Assembly: GCA_943333275.1 (NCBI GenBank)
Contig: CALQSQ010000006.1
Coordinates: forward strand, 1-64,000
Source: Akkermansia muciniphila
GTDB taxonomy: Bacteria > Verrucomicrobiota > Verrucomicrobiia > Verrucomicrobiales > V1-33
Reading direction: 5' to 3'
DNA: 64,000 nt
The translations under genes and the position numbers were made by a program. Positions 18,205-27,766 of this stretch are shown here, piece after piece; the stretch's first letter is position 1; every line of letters begins with the position of its first letter. Below the pieces are notes generated by a model. It was given only the letters and a program-made list of their open reading frames with translations, did not search any database and was not told where the DNA came from.

Positions 18205-20208
18205 TCACTCCTCCATCAACGCCGCCCGCATCCGTTCGAAGGCGGCGTCGGCTTCGTCTTCATCCAGCGGGCGGCTTTGGATTTCGGTGTAGGTGAGCCA
18301 TTCGACGTAGCGTTCGTCGAGTTCCTTGATGAAGCTGCTGGGATTGCAGGGGACTTTATCGCCCCATTTGGTGCGGGTGAGGCAGTAGGTGAGCGTGAGC
18401 TGGAGTTGGGCGCGGGTCATGCCCACATAGAGCAGACGGCGTTCTTCATCGCGGCTGTTTTCCTCGATGCTGCGGCGGTGCGGGAGGATGCCTTCCTCCA
18501 GGCCCGGCAGATAGACGATGGGGAATTCCAGGCCCTTGGCCGCATGCATGGTGATGAGGCTCACGCCCTTCTTGCGCTCGAGTTGTTCCTGCCCGCTTTC
18601 GCTGCGCGCGTCTTCATCGAGCGACATGCTGCCGAGGAATTCGCTCAGGTCATCCACGCCGCGCACCATGCGTTCGCGGATGGAGGAAATGACTTCGCGC
18701 ACGCCCGCCTCGCGGTTGGTGGCTTCCTCGGGCTCCTTGCAGGTGCGGCGGAGGTAGGCGAGGTAGTCGGTCTCGACCAGCAGGCCTTCGATGATTTCCC
18801 AGACGGGGGTTTTCCCCTCCTTTAAGGTCTCGCGATAGCGCTCGATCATTTCCAGAAACCGTTCCACGGACTGTTGGGCCTTGTTGGAAAACAGACTGCG
18901 GAATTCGTAACTGTGCAGCGTCCTGAGCACGGGTTCCTTTTTCTCCCTGCTTTCGGCGGTGGCTTGTTCAATCAGGGTTTCGCCAATGCCGCGCGGCGGA
19001 TTGTTGACGATGCGCAGCAGGTTCACATCGTCGTCTGGATTCGCCAGCACATGGAGATACCCCAGCAGATCCTTCACCTCACGCCGGTCAAAGAAACTCT
19101 GTCCACCCACCACGCGGTAGGGGATTTTCCATTGCCGCAAGGCCTCTTCGAAGGGGCGGGTTTGACTGTTGGTGCGAAAGAGGATCGCAAAATCATCAAA
19201 CGAACGGGAGTCGACCATCTGGCGTTCGCGGATTTCATCGATCACCAGCTCCGCCTCCTCCTGATCGCCGGGCATGGAGATGAGACGGACCTTGTCGCCC
19301 AGGTCCTTGCTGCTCCAGAGCTTCTTCGGGTGGCGGTTGCGGTTGTGCTTAATGAGTTCGTTGGAGGCGTTGAGGATGGTGTTGGTGGAACGGTAATTTT
19401 CCTCCAGGGTGACGATCTTGGGCTTTGGAAAGAAGCGGCCGAAATTCAGGATGTTTTCAATTTCCGCGCCGCGCCAGCCATAGATGCTCTGGTCGTCATC
19501 GCCGACGACGCAGATGTTGTGATGCGGGCCAAGGAAATATTTCAGCAACTCCATCTGCAGCGCATTGGTGTCCTGAAATTCGTCCACCATCACATAGCGG
19601 AAACGGCTTTTCCATCGCTCACAAACGTCGGGGTTCTTGCGCAGAATCTGACAGGCCAGCACCAGCAGGTCATCGAAATCCACCGCGTTGAGAAGCTTCA
19701 ACTGCCGGGCGTATTCACTCATGACGGCCACGACGAGCGAATCCTCCGTGCCGGCCGGGATGCCCTTGTTGCGCTGGCGGCTCCAGAGGCCGATGGCCTC
19801 CTCAGGCTTTAGTTTTTCATCGCGTCCCGCCATTTTGGTAATGAGCTTTTTAACCAGCCCGACCTGGTCACTGCCCGTGTAAATCGTAAAATTTTTCTTA
19901 TAGCCAATCCGCTCGATGTCCGCGCGCAGCACCTTCACGCAGAGGCTGTGAAACGTGCTGATCATCAGCTTGGATTTTGTCCCTTTGGGGGTGCTCTCGG
20001 CCACCCGCTCGCGCATTTCATTGGCCGCTTTGTTGGTAAAGGTCACCGCCAGAATAGCGTGGGGTGGCACTCCCTGATCCAGCAGATGGCAGATGCGAGT
20101 TGTGACCGTGCGCGTCTTGCCCGTGCCGGCTCCGGCAAGGATGAGGACGGGACCTTCGGTCGTTCGGGCGGCAGTTTGTTGGGCGGGGTTGAGGTCGGAA
20201 ATTCGCAT
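18205..20208 (-). CDS. UvrD/PcrA/Rep-type DNA helicase
   Basis: A 667-residue superfamily 1A 3'-5' helicase acting in repair or replication restart. Motifs: Q-motif L-N-P-A-Q at 6-10, Walker A G-A-G-T-G-K-T at 26-32, motif II V-D-E-F-Q-D, motif III G-D-D-D-Q-S-I-Y-G-W-R-G, motif V H-A-A-K-G-L-E-F and motif VI Y-V-G-M-T-R-A. Length matches Rep or PcrA and the fold seems complete. The frame is open to 20382, but that extension runs antisense through the cobalamin riboswitch, so the family-typical Met at 20208 was chosen; Met 20235 is an alternative. The 3' end lies 12 bases from the convergent Uma2 gene. Confidence 0.93.
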   Translation of the reverse strand: MRISDLNPAQQTAARTTEGPVLILAGAGTGKTRTVTTRICHLLDQGVPPHAILAVTFTNKAANEMRERVAESTPKGTKSKLMISTFHSLCVKVLRADIERIGYKKNFTIYTGSDQVGLVKKLITKMAGRDEKLKPEEAIGLWSRQRNKGIPAGTEDSLVVAVMSEYARQLKLLNAVDFDDLLVLACQILRKNPDVCERWKSRFRYVMVDEFQDTNALQMELLKYFLGPHHNICVVGDDDQSIYGWRGAEIENILNFGRFFPKPKIVTLEENYRSTNTILNASNELIKHNRNRHPKKLWSSKDLGDKVRLISMPGDQEEAELVIDEIRERQMVDSRSFDDFAILFRTNSQTRPFEEALRQWKIPYRVVGGQSFFDRREVKDLLGYLHVLANPDDDVNLLRIVNNPPRGIGETLIEQATAESREKKEPVLRTLHSYEFRSLFSNKAQQSVERFLEMIERYRETLKEGKTPVWEIIEGLLVETDYLAYLRRTCKEPEEATNREAGVREVISSIRERMVRGVDDLSEFLGSMSLDEDARSESGQEQLERKKGVSLITMHAAKGLEFPIVYLPGLEEGILPHRRSIEENSRDEERRLLYVGMTRAQLQLTLTYCLTRTKWGDKVPCNPSSFIKELDERYVEWLTYTEIQSRPLDEDEADAAFERMRAALMEE

Positions 20209-20289
20209 TGGTCGGGCGGAGGAACGTATTTCCATGCAGCGGAAATTTTCATCGCGCAACCGCCATCCAAATTTCTCTTGCGCTTGCAG

Positions 20290-20456
20290 GCATCGACCTG
20301 ACGGTGCGCCAAGCCTTCGTGCATGGAATCCGGTGAGAACCCGGAACAGTGTGCGCTGCTGTAACTGGTTACAATGCCCCATGAAGTCAATCCGGCCCTT
20401 AACAGGTGGGGTGAAGACGGGGCGGAGGTCTGAAGCCAGGAGTCAGAATACTTCAC
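20290..20456 (+). promoter_or_regulatory. Cobalamin (adenosylcobalamin-type) riboswitch
   Basis: Conserved blocks occur in the right order: G-G-A-A-T-C-C-G-G-T-G at 20325-20335, the pairing C-C-G-G-A-A-C-A-G at 20341-20349, C-T-G-C-T-G-T-A-A-C-T-G-G at 20356-20368, and the B12 box G-A-A-G-C-C-A-G-G-A-G-T-C-A at 20432-20445. It reads toward the surface-protein operon that starts at 20534. A 9-bp imperfect stem at 20474-20501 without a T-run follows and may belong to the expression platform; a start-site G-G-A-A-A-G lies at 20523-20528. Expected effect: expression is switched off when cobalamin is plentiful. Outer limits are approximate. Confidence 0.9.
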
Positions 20457-20533
20457 GGTGGCCCCATTCACATCCCATCCGGCGCGCAAGCTCCGGGCGG
20501 GAAATCCCTGCGAACACACAACGGAAAGAAATC

Positions 20534-21214
20534 ATGAAAAACAGAAACTCACGCGTCTTTGGGTGCGGCGGGATGGCGCTGGCATTGCTACTCAGCGCTT
20601 CCGCCCAGGCGGCCATCACGATGACGGATATTCAAATCTGGGCTGGCTCCGGTCCCAACCGGGCCGCGCTGGTCATCGATTGGTCTGACGGCGGCCCGGC
20701 TCTCGTCTGGGGTTTTCGCTGGTCCAATGGCGCAACACCGAATGGCACGGACATGCTGATGGCGGTGATTGGTGCCGATGCGCGGCTGCGCGTTCCGGGC
20801 CTCAATCCCAGCACGAATTTCATCAACACGATTGAATTCGACGCAGACGGAAACGGAATTTTTGAGCGATCCCAATCAACTTCTGCGGGGCCGTATTGGG
20901 GCTACGTCGTGAACAACGACGTCTATTATGATCCGGTGGATTTTCATCTGAACTCCCACATTGTGTCGCCGAATCTGACGGTGGTTCCCAATGGTAATCC
21001 GTTCGACGGGGGAGCGTGGGTGGATTCCAGCACGGGGATTTTTGACAGACCCCTGGCGAATGGTTCATGGGATGGATTTGCCTACGGCGAATTTAATCTC
21101 TCCACGTTCACAGGCCCCTCGCCGGCTTCGCCGATTCCCGCCCTTCCCGTGCCGGAGCCCGGGATGCTATGGGGCGTGGGTCTGGTGCTGCTGGCATTTT
21201 ATACCCGCAGATGA
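20534..21214 (+). CDS. PEP-CTERM surface protein, first gene of riboswitch operon
   Basis: A 226-residue exported protein with a signal peptide (about 1-27) and a C-terminal PEP-CTERM tripartite signal: V-P-E-P at 206-209, a hydrophobic helix and a final T-R-R. This marks it for exosortase processing and anchoring. The body begins with I-Q-I-W-A-G-S-G and contains [10 protein letters not shown] and W-G-F-R-W-S-N-G segments, then a beta-rich region with D-A-D-G-N-G. I do not know a named family for it. It is the first gene after the cobalamin riboswitch and its stop overlaps the next start in an ATGA. A role in cobalamin capture at the surface is inferred only from the riboswitch. Confidence 0.82.
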   Translation: MKNRNSRVFGCGGMALALLLSASAQAAITMTDIQIWAGSGPNRAALVIDWSDGGPALVWGFRWSNGATPNGTDMLMAVIGADARLRVPGLNPSTNFINTIEFDADGNGIFERSQSTSAGPYWGYVVNNDVYYDPVDFHLNSHIVSPNLTVVPNGNPFDGGAWVDSSTGIFDRPLANGSWDGFAYGEFNLSTFTGPSPASPIPALPVPEPGMLWGVGLVLLAFYTRR

Positions 21215-23262
21215 AATTTCCATTCGCCATCGCCTGCATCTGGCTCGCAGCCTGTGGCCTTGCGTGCGCGGGACCGTATGCCCCGGCGGCCGGGCAGGTG
21301 GGCACGACCGCCCTCCTTCGCACGGCACCCCAGATTGTGGCATGGGCGGACCGCGTGATTTCCTATCAGGTGGGCACCGATTGTCTGCCGCAGTGGCAGG
21401 ACACGTCAAAAGCGCTGGGGCCGGCGACATCCGATCCCGCGCATGTCACTTGCCTGGGAGAGGGAGGCACCATCACCCTGGGCTTTCCAGGGTTCATCAA
21501 GAATGGTCCGGGGGCGGATTTTGTGATCTTTGAAAATGCGCTCGCCGATACTTTTATTGAATGCGCTTTCGTCGAGGTCTCGCGCGATGGGGTGAACTAC
21601 GTGCGATTTCCGAACCATTCGCTGACTCCCTCCGCAGTGAATTCGTTCGGCTCCCTTGACCCGACGAACCTCGTCGGGCTGGGCTGCAAATATCGCCAAC
21701 CCTACGGGGAGCCTTATGACCTGGCGGACGTTGGTCTGAGCGATGCGGCCTACGTGCGTCTGGTGGATGTGATAGGCGATGGTTCGGCGCACGACAGCGA
21801 TGGTCACAGCATCTATGATCCCTATCCCAACGCGCAGACCGCCGGTTTTGATCTGGATGCCATCGGCGTCATCAATCGTTCCACCTGGCAGACGATAACC
21901 GTGGGCACCTTTGCGGTGGATCTCATCAATGCCACGGCGCTGGCGCATTTGCCCGACGGGCGATTTCTGCTGGGATTCCAGGGGCAAATCAGCGCGCAAA
22001 ATTCCTGGTCCCAGCCTGGGAGAACGAATCTGAATTTAAATGGCGTGGAGCCCGATCCCAGTTTCATCGCCGTGCGGAATGCCACGTCCGCGCTGGTGGG
22101 TGCGGGGGGAGGTTTTGGATTGAACACAGGCGTGCATGCATTGAATCCGACTGGTTCGTTGCAGGCGGCGCCACTGGCCACATTACAAAATTTCGCCTGT
22201 GCTTACTGGCATTCGCCCACCACGAGCCGCGAGGGCTGGCTGATTGGAGGCACCAACGGTCCGACTGGGAAACATGCGGTGAGTTTTGTTTCGCTGGATG
22301 GTAGCAAGACCGGCCTGGTGACTCAGGAGTTGTGCACGTATAGCGCGGGCCTGGCGGTGGATGCAGGGGGCAATGTGTTCGTGACTCTCTACGAACTCCC
22401 CGGCAGTCCCCTTGAATTCGATGCGGAGCGAGTTTTAAAATTCTCCGCCGTGCAGGTGGAATCTGCCATTGCGGCTATCGTTTCAGGTTTATCCGCTCCC
22501 GTTGCCAAAAATTCGGCGGCATCTCTTTTCAAATTCGACAGCGCCAGCTCCCTTGCGGTGGACCAACGCGGTCGGCTCTGGGCCAGCGGACCCAAGCACA
22601 GTCGCCTGCAAGTTTACGATCCTGCCAATGGAGCCTGGCAGCGGGTGGTGCCGGACCACGCCCCCATCATCGGCGCGACGGATGTGGTTTATCAGGTGGC
22701 GACTTTTTCCAGAAATGGAGAGAATTACGTTTCCTATCTGGCGCAGGAGGAAGCGGGCACGCCGGACACGTCCGTCCTTTATGGGATCGCTCCGCTGAGT
22801 GCCGTCACCGTGACGGAAACTCTGGCGTCGTGGCAGGCCTTTCATTTTGGCTCCCTGCCGCCAGCCACCGAATCCGCAGTGTGGGGGGCGCTGGCGGATC
22901 CGGATCGTGACGGCCGCAGCAATCTGCTTGAATACGCACTGCATACCTCGCCGTTGATCGCTGAAACGGCACCGATGTCCGTGAGTCTCACCGCGTCGCG
23001 ACTTACGCTCGCCTTTCCACGCGATCCCCTGCGCACCGACCTTCGCTACACGGTGGAGGGTGCGGATGCCTTGAGTGGACCATGGACGGAGTTGGCGGCA
23101 AGCGAGGTTGGCGGCCCTACGAAAGCCATTTCCACACCGCCCCCGACCATCACGGAAACGCCCGCTGCCGGACTGATTCAAGTAAGTGTGCGCGATGTTT
23201 TCACCACCACGAGCCGAACGAAAAGATTTCTCCGGCTGCGCATCACCCAACCTTTCCCATGA
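21211..23262 (+). CDS. Secreted propeller-like surface protein under B12 riboswitch
   Basis: A 683-residue exported protein; an L-A-A-C at 12-15 could be a lipobox, otherwise cleavage is near A-C-A-G. Residues about 25-225 form a domain with [24 protein letters not shown] and G-F-D-L-D-A-I-G. About 235-540 looks like a beta-propeller, with repeated blades such as [13 protein letters not shown] and [13 protein letters not shown]. Then comes [15 protein letters not shown] and a C-terminal beta domain ending R-F-L-R-L-R-I. It overlaps both neighbours by ATGA. In Bacteroides the cobalamin-capturing BtuG is a surface propeller; equivalence here is a hypothesis. Confidence 0.8.
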   Translation: MKFPFAIACIWLAACGLACAGPYAPAAGQVGTTALLRTAPQIVAWADRVISYQVGTDCLPQWQDTSKALGPATSDPAHVTCLGEGGTITLGFPGFIKNGPGADFVIFENALADTFIECAFVEVSRDGVNYVRFPNHSLTPSAVNSFGSLDPTNLVGLGCKYRQPYGEPYDLADVGLSDAAYVRLVDVIGDGSAHDSDGHSIYDPYPNAQTAGFDLDAIGVINRSTWQTITVGTFAVDLINATALAHLPDGRFLLGFQGQISAQNSWSQPGRTNLNLNGVEPDPSFIAVRNATSALVGAGGGFGLNTGVHALNPTGSLQAAPLATLQNFACAYWHSPTTSREGWLIGGTNGPTGKHAVSFVSLDGSKTGLVTQELCTYSAGLAVDAGGNVFVTLYELPGSPLEFDAERVLKFSAVQVESAIAAIVSGLSAPVAKNSAASLFKFDSASSLAVDQRGRLWASGPKHSRLQVYDPANGAWQRVVPDHAPIIGATDVVYQVATFSRNGENYVSYLAQEEAGTPDTSVLYGIAPLSAVTVTETLASWQAFHFGSLPPATESAVWGALADPDRDGRSNLLEYALHTSPLIAETAPMSVSLTASRLTLAFPRDPLRTDLRYTVEGADALSGPWTELAASEVGGPTKAISTPPPTITETPAAGLIQVSVRDVFTTTSRTKRFLRLRITQPFP

Positions 23263-25409
23263 AAAATCGCCGCCGATCCCGCTGGCTGCCTTGGTTGATT
23301 TGCCTGGGCTGCGTGACGATGGGTGGGGTTGGAATATTTACAAATATGGGCGCGCCATTGCGGCAATTCGCCGCCGATTTGTTCAGCGGATTTGATTCCG
23401 ATGAACAGGCATCCTCGGAATCGATTTCTGGAAATACAATTCCGGGGTCTGATGCCGCTGCGACGGATGGGAGGTTGGAGAAATCGCAGACTCAAGAGGA
23501 GCAGTTCGATCCTCATGCGCTGCCAAGGGGATTGAGTTCCATCGATGGCGAGGCGGGCGAGGGGCTGCAACGTGCGGTGAAAAAGAATGGCGTCTGGTTT
23601 CCGGTTTATTCCCAGACTGCCCAATCATCCCAGGGCAGGCCGACCCTGAATATTCTGCCGCTGGCCATTGCCTCCGGTCCGGCACCGCAGGGAATGGTGA
23701 ACGAGGCTTACGCTTATCAATCCGAGGCCATCGGCGGCACTCCGCCCTATCGTTGGGAGGCGACGATGAATCCAGCCGCCGCTGGTTTTACCTTCGAAGC
23801 CACCAGCGGAAAACTCAATGGCATCAGCGCAGAACCAATCACGACGGTGCTCGCACTTTCCGTCACGGATGCAGATGGGGCGAAAAATTCCGTACAAATG
23901 CCGCTGGTGATTCGTCCGGCCAAGGCGCTGACGATGCTGACGGAATCCCTGCCGGTGCAGGAGCCGGAGGCCTCTTTGATGCTGGCGATGGAAGCGGAGG
24001 GTGGCGTTGTGCCGTATCGTTGGAGCAGTTCGGGAGTTTTGCCGCAAGGCCTGCAACTGGAGGCTGACGGGAAGTTGGTTGGGACGACGTCGGAAGCCGG
24101 AGACTTTCCACTCACCATCACGGTGACGGACCAGCAGAACGTGCGGGTGGGTCGGGAAATGGTTTTGAAAGTGCAATATTCGCTGGAGATCCTCACGGAT
24201 GCCGCGCTGCCAAGTGTCGCGCCGGGGGAGGCTTACGAGACAGTGTTTGAAGCCTCCGGTGGCATGGAGCCATACACCTGGGAAATCACGCAGGGCGCGC
24301 TGCCACAGGGTTCCGGACAGCTGGGAGCGGATGGAATTTTGAGTGGCGTCGCTGGCGGCGTGGAGGAACTCGCCACCTTTACGCTCATGGTGCGCGATGC
24401 CGAGGAAGCGACGTTTCAGAAAACATTCCGCCTCGCGGTCAGCGATCTCCTCACCGCGATTCCCAGCGCACGCAAGGTTGGACTGGCCTGGTCGCCAGCA
24501 GCCGTGCGATCCCTGATGCGCGGTGCCGCGGAGCGTTTTGTGGTGCGGCGTGATGAGGCGGTGATTTATGAGGGGTCGGGCAGCAATTTTGTCGATCATC
24601 AGGTTCCCACTGGAGCCTCGCCGTTGTATGAACTTTCGGTCGTGATGGAGGATGGAAATCTACAACCCATCGCTTCCAAGCGTGTGAATGTGCTGCCAAT
24701 GTCCTTGCAGCGTGGAGAGGCCGGAGTGCGCGGTGATCCTTATGTGGACGTGGTTACAGCCTATCGTCCGCTTTCTGCAAAGGCCTATGGCGCCAGCAAA
24801 ATTTCCACCAACGTCACCGGGCCTCCGGATGGCCGGAGCACATTTTCGCCAGCCACGAAAGCCACGGAGGTGGCGTCGCTTGGTGCCACGATTGGCGGCG
24901 GCGGTTTCATTGAACTGGCTTTCACGGACAACATTGTGGAGCTGGGCGGCGGTGAGGATCTGACGGTGTTTGAAAATGTTTTCTTCATTGGTGGTGACCC
25001 CAATCAACGATTCATGGAGGCCGCCATTGTCAGTGTGGCGCTGTTTCCAGGCGAGTGGCATCGGATTCCCTGCGATGTCCTGCCTCCGGCTGACGGATCG
25101 CCTGTGAACACGCGCAATCCCTTTTATTACGCCCGTGGCATCGCGGGCCGCAATGCCACAACCGGCGAGGACCCCACGGATCCGAATCGCAGCGGCGGAG
25201 ACAGTTTCAATCTGGAGGGGGCGCTGGCGGGCACCGGGCTCACGTGGATTCGTTTTGTGCGCATTCAATCCACTGGCGATGCCTGGCTGCAGGATGATGC
25301 CGGGGGCGATTTGATCCGGCACGAAAATGATCCTGCTTTCCAACCTCTTTCCGGCACGGGCAGTTCCGGCTTTGACCTCGATGCCGTGTGCGCGACTCGC
25401 GAGAGGTGA
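23259..25409 (+). CDS. Membrane-anchored Ig-repeat surface protein under B12 riboswitch
   Basis: A 716-residue protein with a basic N-terminus and a single hydrophobic segment (about 9-27) acting as anchor or uncleaved signal. After an acidic linker come three or more Ig-like putative-surface repeats (about 130-400) with G-G-x-x-P-Y-x-W and L-P-Q-G-L-x-L-x-x-D-G-x-L-x-G motifs. The C-terminal domain (about 490-716) has [24 protein letters not shown] and G-F-D-L-D-A-V, the same pattern as the first domain of the preceding protein. The start lies inside the preceding stop (ATGA). The last gene of the operon, it ends directly against the convergent glycosyltransferase. Confidence 0.82.
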   Translation: MKNRRRSRWLPWLICLGCVTMGGVGIFTNMGAPLRQFAADLFSGFDSDEQASSESISGNTIPGSDAAATDGRLEKSQTQEEQFDPHALPRGLSSIDGEAGEGLQRAVKKNGVWFPVYSQTAQSSQGRPTLNILPLAIASGPAPQGMVNEAYAYQSEAIGGTPPYRWEATMNPAAAGFTFEATSGKLNGISAEPITTVLALSVTDADGAKNSVQMPLVIRPAKALTMLTESLPVQEPEASLMLAMEAEGGVVPYRWSSSGVLPQGLQLEADGKLVGTTSEAGDFPLTITVTDQQNVRVGREMVLKVQYSLEILTDAALPSVAPGEAYETVFEASGGMEPYTWEITQGALPQGSGQLGADGILSGVAGGVEELATFTLMVRDAEEATFQKTFRLAVSDLLTAIPSARKVGLAWSPAAVRSLMRGAAERFVVRRDEAVIYEGSGSNFVDHQVPTGASPLYELSVVMEDGNLQPIASKRVNVLPMSLQRGEAGVRGDPYVDVVTAYRPLSAKAYGASKISTNVTGPPDGRSTFSPATKATEVASLGATIGGGGFIELAFTDNIVELGGGEDLTVFENVFFIGGDPNQRFMEAAIVSVALFPGEWHRIPCDVLPPADGSPVNTRNPFYYARGIAGRNATTGEDPTDPNRSGGDSFNLEGALAGTGLTWIRFVRIQSTGDAWLQDDAGGDLIRHENDPAFQPLSGTGSSGFDLDAVCATRER

Positions 25410-26567
25410 TCAGCGGACCGCAAGGGCGCAGGACTCTTCGTAGAACGATTCAAGAACTGCCGTCTGTCTCACGCGCTCAAATTTTTTCATGACGGTGGCG
25501 CTGGCGGCCCGGGCCATGGATTCGTAGAGCCGGGGTTGCTGCATGATCTCCAGGGCACCCTGGGCCAGCGATGCGGCATCGCCCTCCGCCACAAGCCATC
25601 CACTCTCGCCGTGCGTCACGGCTTCGGGGATGCCGCCGTGGAGACTCGCCAGCACCGGGAGTCCGCTGGCCATGGCTTCCAGCATGGAATTGGGAACGCC
25701 CTCGCGATTTCCATCTGCGGGAGTTTCGCTTGGATGCAGAAACAGGTGCGCCTGATAGGTGAGTTTGCGAAGATCGGCCTGGGACAGGAATCCCGGGAAA
25801 TGCACGCGGTCCTTCAGCCCCCATTGGGCCACGAGCGACTCCAGTTCCTCCCGCATGGGTCCGTCGCCGGCGAGCGTCAGTCGGGCTTGGGGAAATTTTT
25901 CCGCCACCATGCGAAAGGCCGCGAGCGTGGTGCGCAGGCCTTTTTTGGGAACCAACCGGCATGCCTGCATCCAGTGCCACGCCCCGTCTTCCGGCCACGG
26001 ACGCAGTTGCAACGGCCATTCGTTCAGGGGGATGCCGGTGCGTTGCAGTCGCAACTTCTCCGGCGGGCAGCCCAACTTCCTAAGCCCCTCCATGAGCGAC
26101 TCCGAGCGCGCCAGAATCAATGTGCTGCGGCGAAAGATCTCCTCCAACGCAGCACGTGCCGCAGGCTTTTCCGCATCCACCCCAACATCCGCGCCATGAA
26201 AGGAAACCACCACGGGCTTGGGGCAGGCCTGGATAAAAGGCAGCAACTGGATGGCGATGTGGCCGAAATAAATATGCACGACTTCCGAATCGTGACGATA
26301 GACCTCCTTCAATAGTTCAATCACCCGGCCGGTGGAAATCGTCAGCGGCGCGCGGCGCACATGTTTTGCCCATTGGCGACGAAGCCAGCGCCAGGGAGGC
26401 TTGGGGAGGACGGTGGTGCTTTTATCCGAAAAGGGAAAGGTCGCGGCGTTCTCGCGGTTCTGGCAGATGACGAAGGGCTTCCAGTCTTTCAACGATACGA
26501 TCTGCCGATACACATGCTGCATGTCCGGCTTGAGAAAATCATGGCAATAACAGGCTACGGATCTCAT
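25410..26567 (-). CDS. GT4-family glycosyltransferase
   Basis: A 385-residue GT-B glycosyltransferase. The N-terminal half has V-V-V-S-F-H-G-A-D-V, typical of the acceptor domain. The C-terminal half has the nucleotide-sugar domain with A-C-R-L-V-P-K-K-G-L, L-A-G-D-G-P and the G-V-P-N-S-M-L-E-A-M-A-S-G-L-P-V block holding the E-x7-E pair. It would transfer a sugar in the cytoplasm to exopolysaccharide, lipopolysaccharide or a lipid; acceptor unknown. The frame is open to 26678, but Met 26567 lies 16 bases after the stop of the lactonase gene and gives the standard start. The two genes are probably one transcript. Confidence 0.9.
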   Translation of the reverse strand: MRSVACYCHDFLKPDMQHVYRQIVSLKDWKPFVICQNRENAATFPFSDKSTTVLPKPPWRWLRRQWAKHVRRAPLTISTGRVIELLKEVYRHDSEVVHIYFGHIAIQLLPFIQACPKPVVVSFHGADVGVDAEKPAARAALEEIFRRSTLILARSESLMEGLRKLGCPPEKLRLQRTGIPLNEWPLQLRPWPEDGAWHWMQACRLVPKKGLRTTLAAFRMVAEKFPQARLTLAGDGPMREELESLVAQWGLKDRVHFPGFLSQADLRKLTYQAHLFLHPSETPADGNREGVPNSMLEAMASGLPVLASLHGGIPEAVTHGESGWLVAEGDAASLAQGALEIMQQPRLYESMARAASATVMKKFERVRQTAVLESFYEESCALAVR

Positions 26568-26583
26568 CGCAATCGGGCGGTCC

Positions 26584-27696
26584 TCAGGGAATGTGGAGGA
26601 AGGCGATGCACACCGGCATGCCGACGGCGGTGGTTTCGCCATGTAATGTGAGTTTTCCGGAAACCGGGTCCACCGCAAACGTCACCACCTTGTTCTCATC
26701 CTGCACGCCGGCAATCATCCACTTGCCGGACGGATGAACGGCGAAGCCACGCGGAACGGGTCCGGTAGTGCTGGTGGTGTCCTCGAATTTCATCTTTCCG
26801 TCCTTGTCCACAGAGTAGCGCACAATGCTGTTGTCGCCGCGGTTGGAGCCGTAGAGCACGTGTCCATTCGGATGAAAGGCAATTTCCGCCGTGCTATTGC
26901 CGGGCACGGGCTTGGGCGTGGTGGGCAGGTCCTGGAACTGCGTGAGAGTCCCAGCCTTGGCATTCCAAGTGAGCGCGGTGACCGAACAGGCCATTTCGTT
27001 GATGACGTAAAATTTCGATCCATCCGGACTGAATGTTCCATGGCGCGGCCCGGATCCCGGGGCCATGATTCCGGCCGGGGGATCATTTTTCGTGAGCAGG
27101 CCCTTGGCGGAATTGAAATGATAAACAACCACGCGATCCATTCCAAGATCGGCGACGAGGGCGAATTTTTCATCGGCACTCAGATACGCCCCATGCGCGT
27201 GCGGGGCTTCCTGGCGTTCCTTGTTGGGCCCCGTGCCCGTATGTTGGTGAAAGGAACTCGCCGGGGCCAGACTGCCATCGTCCCTGATGGGCAGGCAGAC
27301 CACGCTGCCGCTGCCGTAGTTCGAGACGAGCACATTCTTGCGTCCCTTGTCCACGATGATGTGGCACGGGCCGTCGCCCCTGGCGCTCTCCTTATTGAGG
27401 AACGTGAGCTTGCCGGTGGTGCGGTCGATGCGATAGGCGGCCACGGCTCCGGGACTGTTCTCATAGATGGCGTAAAGAAAATCCCCCTTGGCATCGACGG
27501 CAAGAAACGACGGATTGGGAGCGGCGGCGGCGACTCCCAAATTTTCGAGCTTGCCAGTGGCCTCGTCCATTTTCAGCAGGGAAATGCCACCATCCGGTCC
27601 CTTGGTGTAGGAGCCGACATAAACGTAGCACGTGGACGCAAGCGCGGTGGCGCCGAGGCCGGCGGTGACGAAAAGCGAGAGGAGAGTGGATTTCAT
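26584..27696 (-). CDS. Exported lactonase, YbhE/6-phosphogluconolactonase-like propeller
   Basis: A 370-residue seven-bladed beta-propeller of the lactonase family. A signal peptide (about 1-20) exports it, unlike cytoplasmic 6-phosphogluconolactonase. Family features: Y-V-G-S-Y-T at the first blade, A-x-N-P-S-F-L-A, C-H-I-I-V, P-H-A-H-G-A-Y near the middle with conserved His residues, G-S-G-P-R-H-G-T-F-S-P-D-G, and R-G-F-A-V-H-P-S-G-K-W near the end. Because it is exported the substrate is probably a sugar lactone in the periplasm, not 6-phosphogluconolactone; that is inference. Met 27696 was preferred to the upstream open frame for the signal peptide. It is divergent from the M13 peptidase with a 70-base shared promoter region. 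Confidence 0.87.
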   Translation of the reverse strand: MKSTLLSLFVTAGLGATALASTCYVYVGSYTKGPDGGISLLKMDEATGKLENLGVAAAAPNPSFLAVDAKGDFLYAIYENSPGAVAAYRIDRTTGKLTFLNKESARGDGPCHIIVDKGRKNVLVSNYGSGSVVCLPIRDDGSLAPASSFHQHTGTGPNKERQEAPHAHGAYLSADEKFALVADLGMDRVVVYHFNSAKGLLTKNDPPAGIMAPGSGPRHGTFSPDGSKFYVINEMACSVTALTWNAKAGTLTQFQDLPTTPKPVPGNSTAEIAFHPNGHVLYGSNRGDNSIVRYSVDKDGKMKFEDTTSTTGPVPRGFAVHPSGKWMIAGVQDENKVVTFAVDPVSGKLTLHGETTAVGMPVCIAFLHIP

Positions 27697-27766
27697 ATGG
27701 AGAGTTTGGCCACCATCGGTAAGGGTGCCGGGCCACCGCGTCAATTCCCCACTTTCCCAGCCCACC

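Noticed and set aside
20209-20382. Extended N-terminus of the helicase
   Set aside because: The extension is antisense to the cobalamin riboswitch and absent from helicase family architecture.
25404-25412. TGATCA at the junction of two convergent genes as a regulatory site
   Set aside because: It is only the two stop codons abutting; a 6-base palindrome there is expected.
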